From Bodo saltans (taxonomy: Eukaryota; Euglenozoa; Kinetoplastea; Eubodonida; Bodonidae): DNA of 49,836 bases. Position 1 is the stretch's first letter, and every line of letters starts with the position of its first letter. This document shows positions 42,526 to 49,836 of the stretch, one piece after another. The notes under the pieces are model-generated. The model had not been told where the DNA came from and did no database searches. It saw only the letters and a list, made by a program, of their open reading frames with translations. The position numbers and the translations under genes were made by a program. The stretch is from assembly GCA_001460835.1 (NCBI GenBank), contig CYKH01001902.1, forward strand, positions 6,363-56,198. The letters are read 5' to 3'.

Positions 42526-43965
42526 ATGAAATTGTCGAGTGGGGGAACTGATCTCCTCGACATTTGCAACGGCAAGTCACCGGTGGCCGATCTCATCCGA
42601 TCATTCCTTGTCTCGATGGGTGACCAAGTTGTTCACTTCAGCGGCGAAGTGCAGGAGCGCTCGTTATCGGACCTGGTCCCTCGATGGTTTGTGTTAACCA
42701 ACAAATCAATTGTGTGCATCCCGAGAAGTGGGCTGGAGACTGGAATATTTTTCGACTGTCGGCAATCCCTTGACGCCGTATCTCAGATTGTGGTGGACGA
42801 CGACAGTCCCACAGCGAACATCCTAACGCAGCCAATCATCGGAAGCGACTCGATGCATGCGAAATCGGTCCTGTTCGCCTCCAACGAAATTCGCAAGATG
42901 TTTCTTCTCTCACTTTGTGTGGCGAAGCCATCGCTCCCAATCCTGCAGCGCCGAAAGGTGGAAGATTATCATCAAAGCGCAACTCATGCAGCTGTGCCTG
43001 GGACTCCTCAAGCTCACCATAACCACGGCACAGCAGCTCAATCGCAACAACGAGGCCAATCAGGCCTGCGACGATCATTGGAGCAGTCAGCAACTCCAGG
43101 TCACCACCATTCGCGCCACTCCCTGCACGATGTCTCTTCGCCGGTGCCCAAGGCACCTAGTGTGTCTGTTCTAGCATTTGACATCGCAGACGATGTGTAC
43201 TCGGCGTCACGTGAGCGGCTCCGAGAGATTTTGACCGACACCTGGGGAGACGCAACATACGACAGTGAACGCGCATCATCACGTCCTGCAGAGGAAGATC
43301 CAGCTCGGGCTGCTGAACGCGAGAAGATCAAAGCGGACTTGGATCATCGCGAACGGAAAATTATTCAGAATATCGAATTCAAACTGAAGTACCCCACGAA
43401 GCCGGCAACAAAGGTGCAGCCAGGAGTTGAGTACGACAAAGCCCACGAAGAACGTCTCATGCTCCCAGATGATCTCGTCGATGATGAGTTGTTGGGCCCC
43501 TCTCTTTACTCACTATGGCGAGAGTGGAAGCGCACAAACGGGCTTGTTGGACACGCGGGTGGAGCAGCATTGTCGGAGTGGAACTTGTACTCTTCCAATG
43601 AACTCATAGCTGCGCTAGAGGAAAAGGAAGATGAACTGTTTGGATTTGTTGGCCAGCGTAGTATCAGAAAAATCCGCAACATGCGCGAGCTGGTCTCTCG
43701 CGAAAGAAAAATGTATCTGAACGCAAACAAGCAAACGAGCCACTCTCCGCCTCGACAAAAATCAATGTCTTTCATTACCGTACCAAAGCCATTTTCACTC
43801 TCGGAGTCTCCATTCGCAACACTCAAATCGCAAGTGCGTCTTATCGAAAAGCACGACTTGATGGCGCATATGAAAGAAAAGCATGAACAGCATTTGAAGT
43901 CTCGTCATGAGCTTCACAAGCAGCACCTCAATCGCCAACTGCATCGATTATCTCCGGAGCGGTAA
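42526..43965 (+). CDS. PH-like domain protein with helical C-terminus
   Basis: This 479-residue protein has an N-terminal segment (about 30-140) with the strand-strand-helix look of a PH domain: DQVVHFSGEVQER, then VPRWFVLTNKSIVCIP, and a closing helix, NEIRKMFLLSLCVAKP. A Gln/His/Ser-rich linker follows. The second half is charged and helical (REKIKADLDHRERKIIQNIEF, then WNLYSSNELIAALEEKEDEL), with a C-terminal His/Lys/Glu-rich coiled coil (HMKEKHEQHLKSRHELHKQHL). PH domains bind phosphoinositides or proteins, so membrane or cytoskeletal adaptor roles are possible. The family is not recognised beyond that. The start is the first ATG after the acceptor at 42501-42502. Confidence 0.68.
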   Translation: MKLSSGGTDLLDICNGKSPVADLIRSFLVSMGDQVVHFSGEVQERSLSDLVPRWFVLTNKSIVCIPRSGLETGIFFDCRQSLDAVSQIVVDDDSPTANILTQPIIGSDSMHAKSVLFASNEIRKMFLLSLCVAKPSLPILQRRKVEDYHQSATHAAVPGTPQAHHNHGTAAQSQQRGQSGLRRSLEQSATPGHHHSRHSLHDVSSPVPKAPSVSVLAFDIADDVYSASRERLREILTDTWGDATYDSERASSRPAEEDPARAAEREKIKADLDHRERKIIQNIEFKLKYPTKPATKVQPGVEYDKAHEERLMLPDDLVDDELLGPSLYSLWREWKRTNGLVGHAGGAALSEWNLYSSNELIAALEEKEDELFGFVGQRSIRKIRNMRELVSRERKMYLNANKQTSHSPPRQKSMSFITVPKPFSLSESPFATLKSQVRLIEKHDLMAHMKEKHEQHLKSRHELHKQHLNRQLHRLSPER

Positions 43966-44084
43966 GGAGAACGGGGGGAACAGATGTGATGCCATGTTGT
44001 TGATCGTTGTACCTTGTCAAACAGTTTTGTTTTCACCACACATGTGATTTGTCTGTGTGATGCCTTGGCCGTTGCATATTTTCG

Positions 44085-44117
44085 CTTCTTTTTTCTCTTG
44101 AAGCTAACTCTTAACAG
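44085..44117 (+). promoter_or_regulatory. Trans-splice acceptor of the ABCC gene
   Basis: A T/C tract (about 44084-44100) and a short pyrimidine stretch end in AACAG, with the AG at 44116-44117. ATG 44141 follows. Confidence 0.5.
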
Positions 44118-44140
44118 GATCAAATAACATATTCTCAAGA

Positions 44141-47100
44141 ATGCGCGACGCAATCGTCCACTTCTTTGCGGTGACAGCCGCAGTGGTGAGCATCAGCTCT
44201 GATCTCATCCTTTGGTGGATGGCTTCGCGAATTTGGAAGCAACGTCTGCTGCCAACTTCTCATTACACTGAAGTTGGTTTGCGATTTGTGGTAGCGTTCA
44301 CGATGATTGCCTACGCCGCGCACACTCAACAACAAGCGATGATCATCGCATATATTTCAGCGGCTCTTGCATCTGCACTCTTGTGGCTCTCTCACTGCCA
44401 TGGGCTCGTGCAGAACAAAGCCATTGGTGAAACGCAACGTCAATTGATTGCGTTCGCCTTCTCCATCCTCCTTGCGATGGGTATTGTCATTCTCTTTTTG
44501 ACGTCGACGAGCGTCGGGTGCATTGTGGTGGCCGCGGGATTCGCCGGGCTGAACCTATTCAGTGCCGCGATGAGGTCCGTTGGGCCTCAAGCACGCTTGC
44601 AGAGCCTTGACGGAGATGAAGTCATTCATGGCGGCCGTTTGATTGCTGCGGCGTTGTGGCTGCTCTACGGTTGCGTTGAGGGTGATATGTACGTTGCCTT
44701 GGTTCACACCATCATATTGGTGACGTCCTCAGTCGTTCTATTTGCACGCATTGCGAATCTCACCCTACCTCCCAAATCTACTTCCAGTCCTTCACACATG
44801 TGGGGTGCTGAGCCGCTGTACAACAAGAGCCGTGAAGACGATGCATCGCTTTGGGACTTGTTGTCTTTTGCGTGGGTAAAAAGCTACGCAACTGCCGCTG
44901 CAGATGAAACTCTGACATCGGCGACACTACCGCCACCGCTTCTGGGGTGCCGGACCTGGGATCTTGGGAGGAAACTTGAAGCGCAAATGAAACAAGAGCT
45001 TGACATCTACCACCTCTGGGATTCGCGCGCTCTTGCAGGAGACGAAGTCAGTGCTAAGTGGGACACCAGCAGCCGTGGGAACATGCGCTGGGTCGGTTGT
45101 ATTTCTCGCTCCCCCAACCCAACTCAAATGATGGTGGGCATTGAATGGACCATCAAGCCAACAACGCATGCTGGACTATTCGCACCTGAGTTCCACAACG
45201 GAACGTTTGAAGGAGAATTTCTTTTCGCCGAAGAGAACAAAGGGAGCTCGCACAACTCATCGTGCATTCCCGCTGATGAGGTGGTATTGCTCTCCTCTGC
45301 AGATGAGTCAGCTCCCCGTCCCCAGTATCCTTCCGTGGTGCGCGCTCTTTTTACTGCCACGTGGTCTCAAATCTGGGTTCAAGCTCCATTCCGAATGATA
45401 GCCGATATCTGCATGCTGAGCTCGCCCGTTGTTCTTGAAGCTTTTGTGAAGTTTCTGAAGTCAGATGACGCCTCTGTCGTCAATGGCGTCATGCTGGCTG
45501 TTCTTATTTTTGTCATTGGAGTGATTCAAAGCTCACTTCTGCATCGTTACTACCACCTCAGCATTCGGTGCGGAATCGCGCAACGCAATGCTGTCCTTGG
45601 GGTCCTTTTCACTAAATGCTTTAGCATTTCCCCAAAGGACCTCGCGCATCCCGACATGGGGCCTGGCCGAGTGGTCAACATGGTCAGCAGCGACGCTGAG
45701 AGATTCAACGACTTTCAGCAAATGCTTCTTTACTTTTGGAGTTACCCATTTCAGGTCGTTTGCGGAATTGCTCTGCTCTATCGCCTCGTGGGTTGGTGCG
45801 CAGTGGGCAGCATCGTTGCACTCTCCGTCTCCATTCCCCTTCAGAAAAAGGTCGCACAACTTCAGCACACGTATCGCCTCGAACTCGTCAAGACCTCTGA
45901 CCTGCGCGTCAAGTTAACGAATGAACTTTTTGGTGGTATTCGTGTTGTGAAGTTCATGGGGTGGGAGCTCAATTTCCTTGAGCGCCTTGAGCAGCGTCGC
46001 TCACAAGAGCTCGTTTTCTTGAAAAAGGCTCAGTACTGCAGAATTCTTGCGGCTCTTGTCACCGCTGCCACACCAACCATGCTTGTCGCAGTGGTGTTCA
46101 TTCTTTACTACTTGAGTGGCAACACACTCACTCCAGAAGTTGTATTTCCTACCATCTCTGTGCTGAATATTCTCCGCATTCCATTCATTATGATTCCCAA
46201 TCTGTTCACCGCGCTAATTCAATTCTCTGTCGCGGCAACCAGAGTCACGAAGTTCTTGATGAGTGACGATCAATCCGACCTTGCAATCACGAACATCGAC
46301 GAATACGTGGTTGATGCACCCTCTGCTAAAGACGCGTCCATTGTCTTCGAAAATGCAACCCTTTGCGCGTACCTCCCAACTAAGTTACCTGCAGTTGAAC
46401 GAATCCTACCACGAGAGAAAACCCTTCGAAATGTGCTGCTGCCCTGCGTGCCTTCGAAGGCGAAGTCTTTCACATCGACAGGAAGTTACTTTGTGATGGA
46501 ACTCAGGCCATTACTAAAGAGCATCTCACTCCGCTTCCCGAAAGGAAAGCTCACAGTGATTCTTGGACCTACAGGCTCTGGAAAGTCGACGTTGCTTGAA
46601 GCTGTGTTAGGGCAACTGTACTTGTCCGAAGGTAAAATTGCGACGGCCGACTCAATCGGTTTTGTCCCGCAGCAGCCTTGGATCATGAACGCAACTGTGA
46701 AAGAGAACATCGAATTCTTTTCTCCTGCGGATGAAAAGCGCCTCGCAACGGCCCTTCGGACTTGCCAGCTAGACACAGACTTGCACATGCTCCCTGGCGG
46801 ACTTGACACTGAAATTGGTGAGCGTGGTGTCAATTTGAGCGGCGGACAACGAGCCCGTGTGAGTATGGCACGAGCAGTGTACGCCAGACGTGATGTATAC
46901 CTCCTCGACGATCCCCTTTCAGCACTGGATGCGCACGTTGGTGCCGCACTTCTGAATGACTGTATTCTCGACACTCTCGCATACTCCACAAGAGTCCTTG
47001 CCACTCATCACGCACATGTGCTCCCCAAAGCTGATTACATCATTGAGCTGAACCTCGATGGATCGATCAAATTCTCTGGCACATACCCTGAGTATTCAGG

Positions 47101-49511
47101 CACTCACCCCAACGACGACAGCAATGCTGCATCTCCAACCGGGCGCTCACCAACAACCCAGATTCCCTCCTCTCCCAAAAAAGAATCTCAAACAGGTGCA
47201 AAGCTCACCTCGAAAGAAGAAAAGGCATCTGGGAGTGTCCCGCTGGCAACGTACATCGCGTACTTCAACGCTTGTGGCGGACTGCTTCGCATCTTGCTAG
47301 TTGTCCTCGTATTTCTTGCGACAGAGTTCCTGATTGTCTCCAACACGATATGGCTGTCGCTTTGGTCTGTGCAAACCATGTCATTATCTCAGACGACATA
47401 CCTGCTTGTGTATCTTCTTGTCATCACCATTGGCATCATATCTGCTCCGCTGCGGTATCGTGTCGCGTACGACGCAATGCGCAAAGGCTCGTTCCAACTC
47501 CACGCAGCTCTCCTTCGCTCGGTAATCCGAGCACCCATGTCATTCTTCGACACGACACCGCTAGGGAGAATCTTGAATCGATTCGTTCAAGATATCGACC
47601 AGGCCGACAATGGACTTCAACTCAGCATGGTCAGCATGTTGCAAATGCTATTTTCAGCATTCTCAACCACGTTGATCATGCTCGTCTCTCAACCGGGAGT
47701 CATCCTAGTGATCCTTCCGTGCTTCTATGTCTATTACCGTCTCCTCGTTTTTTATAATGCAGCCAATCGAGAGGCGCGTCGAATTGGGAACGTTGTCAAG
47801 TCACCCGTGTTCTCGCTGCTGACAGAAGTCTTGAATGGAGTTAAGACAATCTGTGCTTTTAAGAAAGGAGAAGTCATCATGCTGGAAGCTGAGAAGAGGC
47901 TCGACGTGACATATTCTGCAGCGTATCTGCAGAACCTTCTCAATCGATGGCTTCGACGCAATGCGCAAAGGCTCGTTCCAACTCCACGCAGCTCTCCTTC
48001 GCTCGGTAATCCGAGCACCCATGTCATTCTTCGACACGACACCGCTAGGGAGAATCTTGAATCGATTCGTTCAAGATATCGACCAGGCCGACAATGGACT
48101 TCAACTCAGCATGGTCAGCATGTTGCAAATGCTATTTTCAGCATTCTCAACCACGTTGATCATGCTCGTCTCTCAACCGGGAGTCATCCTAGTGATCCTT
48201 CCGTGCTTCTATGTCTATTACCGTCTCCTCGTTTTTTATAATGCAGCCAATCGAGAGGCGCGTCGAATTGGGAACGTTGTCAAGTCACCCGTGTTCTCGC
48301 TGCTGACAGAAGTCTTGAATGGAGTTAAGACAATCTGTGCTTTTAAGAAAGGAGAAGTCATCATGCTGGAAGCTGAGAAGAGGCTCGACGTGACATATTC
48401 TGCAGCGTATCTGCAGAACCTTCTCAATCGATGGCTTGGCCTTCGTATTGAACTCCTTGGAACTGCAATTATCGGAACAGTTGCTCTTGGTACTGCGCTT
48501 AGCAAGCTTTTCAGCTTCGGAACGTCGAACGTTGCAGTTCTGTCACTTGGGCTCACAATGTCAACAACGATCACGACAATGCTGAACTGGATGGTACGTC
48601 AAGTGTCTGCAGTTGAATCGGATATGAACAGCATTGAGCGTATTCTCTACTACAGCGATTCCATCGAGCAAGAAAACCTTGAGTTAGTACCGTGTCAACA
48701 AACGAAAGCTGCGTTGAAAGACACTTCTATTGTTTTCAAAGACGTTGACATGAAGTATCGCGCAGATCTTCCGTTAGTCCTACAACGACTGTCGTTCAAC
48801 GTCAATTGCAACGAAAAAGTTGGTGTTGTGGGCCGGACTGGCAGTGGCAAATCAAGTCTTCTGATGACATTTTTACGGATCGTCGAAATTTGTGGAGGGT
48901 CGATTACCATTGGTGGCGTCGCTGCTTCATCAATGTCTCTCGCTCAGCTCCGTGGTCTGTTTTCAATGATTCCCCAAGATCCAATCCTGTTCGACGGAAC
49001 GATAAGGTCGAACTTGGATCCGTTTGGGCAGCACGGCGATGCAGATGTCGTAGAAGCTTTGGCACTTGTGGGCATGCAAGAGAAAGTTTTCGAAGATCCA
49101 CTTGGAATTCAACGTGTTGTTCTTGATGGAGGCTCAAATTTCAGCGTTGGACAACGCCAGCTGCTTTGCATGGCACGAGCGATTCTGAAGAAAGGATGCG
49201 AATTCATCCTAATGGACGAAGCAACAGCAAACATCGACCCGGACATGGATGCTCGAATCCAATCAGCTGTGAAAACTGCATTTGCTACCAAAACGGTGGT
49301 CACCATCGCACATCGAATTCAAACAATTGCATCTTATGACAAGATCATTGTCATGGACCGTGGCGAAGCCGTCGAAATTGGCCCTCCGCAAACGCTTTTC
49401 TTGAACCCCACCTCAAGCTTCCGCGCCCTCGTTGATGCGCAAGAAGGAACCACCAAAGAAGAAATCCTTGGAGTGTTGGACCCAACCCGCAACCGATCAC
49501 CTAAACAATAG
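44141..49511 (+). CDS. ABCC/MRP-type ABC transporter with CAP-Gly-like insert; frame broken by a 484-bp duplication
   Basis: A full-size ABC transporter. Residues 1-225 form a TMD0 of about five or six TMs, then an L0 linker with ASLWDLLSFAWVKSY. A CAP-Gly-like segment lies at about 312-383, TMD1 follows, and then NBD1: Walker A GPTGSGKST at 809, LSGGQ at 899 and Asp-Asp at 923-924, the non-catalytic ABCC form. TMD2 comes next, then NBD2 (Walker A GRTGSGKSS, signature FSVGQRQ, catalytic LMDEATANID). The first frame runs from 44141 into the second copy of a perfect tandem duplication (47470-47953, 47954-48437) and stops at 48241. The correct frame resumes within the second copy to 49511. Removing one copy gives a single frame of 1628 residues, the normal ABCC size. 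The family exports glutathione, thiol or lipid conjugates. Confidence 0.9.
45077..45290 (+). other. CAP-Gly-like segment inside the ABCC transporter
   Basis: Residues about 312-383 read GNMRWVGCISRS, then MVGIEW, then HNGTFEGEFLF, then SSCIPADEVVLL. The order G-x-x-R-W-V-G, V-G-I-E-W, H/N-G-T-x-x-G-x-x-x-F and a closing P-x-x-E-V follows the CAP-Gly consensus. The lysine of the usual GKNDG motif is replaced. Two tetrapeptide-scale deviations and a short loop keep the confidence moderate. Confidence 0.55.
47470..47953 (+). repeat. 484-bp tandem duplication, first copy
   Basis: Identical over its whole length to 47954-48437. It encodes the middle of TMD2 of the ABCC transporter. The first copy is read in the frame of the upstream gene. 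Confidence 0.95.
47954..48437 (+). repeat. 484-bp tandem duplication, second copy
   Basis: No mismatch with the first copy. The period of 484 is not divisible by three, so the upstream frame reads this copy out of frame and terminates at 48241. The correct frame of this copy continues into NBD2. Confidence 0.95.
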
Positions 49512-49555
49512 TTCTCAGCACTCAACGGAGCTCTTTCCTTCCGTCTGGCGAGTAA

Positions 49556-49836
49556 ACAGCAACGTCACAACTGCAACGTCAAATACAAATTCCACGACAG
49601 AAAAACAATGAAGTGGTGTACACTGTCCTGCAAAAACAACTGTTCAGTCAACCCTCGTTGCAACTTAAAGATTTTCAAGATTCTCCAAAAGAAAAACAAA
49701 CCAGCAACGATTGCGATGAGGAGCTCAACGACGCACCACAGGAAGAAAAAAATAACGTTTGCACATTGTGCGGCATCGCATACGATGCTAGTGTCAACGC
49801 GGATGTTGAAGGGGCCGAAACGCAGAAGTCACTGAC
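49556..49836 (+). CDS. Incomplete gene at the right edge, start unresolved
   Basis: A frame open from 49556 to the window end (93 codons) reads like real protein. It has EVVYTVLQKQLFSQPSLQL, an acidic stretch (NDCDEELNDAPQEEKN), then VCTLCGIAYDASVN with a CxxC pair that could begin a zinc finger. It contains no ATG. The first ATG downstream of the spacer's AG sites (49608) lies in another frame, which ends at 49835 and looks like a shadow. A one-base indel just after 49608 would join that ATG to the plausible frame. The true start could also lie elsewhere. Function is unknown. Confidence 0.4.

Noticed and set aside
47961-49511. A separate half-size ABC transporter gene starting at 47961
   Set aside because: Its first 477 bases are an exact copy of the preceding ABCC gene. 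It is the 3' part of that gene set off by the duplication.
1-49836. tRNA, rRNA, snoRNA clusters, CRISPR arrays, insertion sequences
   Set aside because: I scanned the spacers by eye and found no tRNA-like boxes, spaced palindromic repeats, transposase genes or terminal inverted repeats. A covariance-model search would be decisive.

Overview
This window looks like nuclear DNA of a kinetoplastid flagellate, most plausibly a free-living bodonid of the Bodo saltans type. The reasons are these. About 27 intronless protein genes all lie on the + strand, one after another, separated by roughly 110-570 bases. Most spacers contain a pyrimidine tract followed by an AG shortly before the next start codon, the pattern expected for polycistronic transcription with spliced-leader trans-splicing. 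The gene content is eukaryotic (ALG10, REV1, cap methyltransferase, PUF, LCMT1, SCY1-like, ABCC). The genus is my inference and was not tested. No tRNA, rRNA, CRISPR array, transposon or strand switch was seen.

Layout. 1-5.2 kb: a small unknown protein, a one-pass membrane protein with a Ser/Thr-rich stalk, the ER glucosyltransferase ALG10 and a myeloid-leukemia-factor domain protein. 5.4-11.2 kb: acyloxyacyl hydrolase, a LACTB2-type metallo-beta-lactamase-fold protein, a small unknown and a PFK2/FBPase2-family protein with a degenerate kinase half. 11.6-20.5 kb: an SCY1-like pseudokinase containing a 300-N scaffold gap, a UBA-PUB protein, an mRNA cap methyltransferase and a 1121-residue coiled-coil protein. 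20.7-27.7 kb: REV1 with an overlapping upstream reading frame, an exportin-4-like gene broken by local duplications, and leucine carboxyl methyltransferase. 27.9-38.9 kb: a TPR co-chaperone, a SAP-motif protein, a PUF protein, tripeptidyl peptidase, a CoA-type Nudix hydrolase and an MMPL/Patched-type transporter. 39.4-49.8 kb: N-acetylglucosamine-6-phosphate deacetylase, three less-known proteins, a large ABCC transporter interrupted by a perfect 484-bp tandem duplication, and an incomplete gene at the right edge.

Neighbours do not form pathways, as is usual in kinetoplastid arrays. A theme can still be inferred: acyloxyacyl hydrolase (deacylates bacterial LPS), tripeptidyl peptidase and GlcNAc-6-P deacetylase would all suit a phagotroph that digests bacteria.

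The observation I rate highest is a CAP-Gly-like segment between TMD0 and the first ABC core of the ABCC transporter, which would be an unusual architecture linking a membrane transporter to microtubules or EEY/F-type tails. Three loci (scaffold gap, exportin, ABCC) carry duplicated sequence that breaks or pads a gene. The assembly should be checked there before any of them is called a pseudogene.
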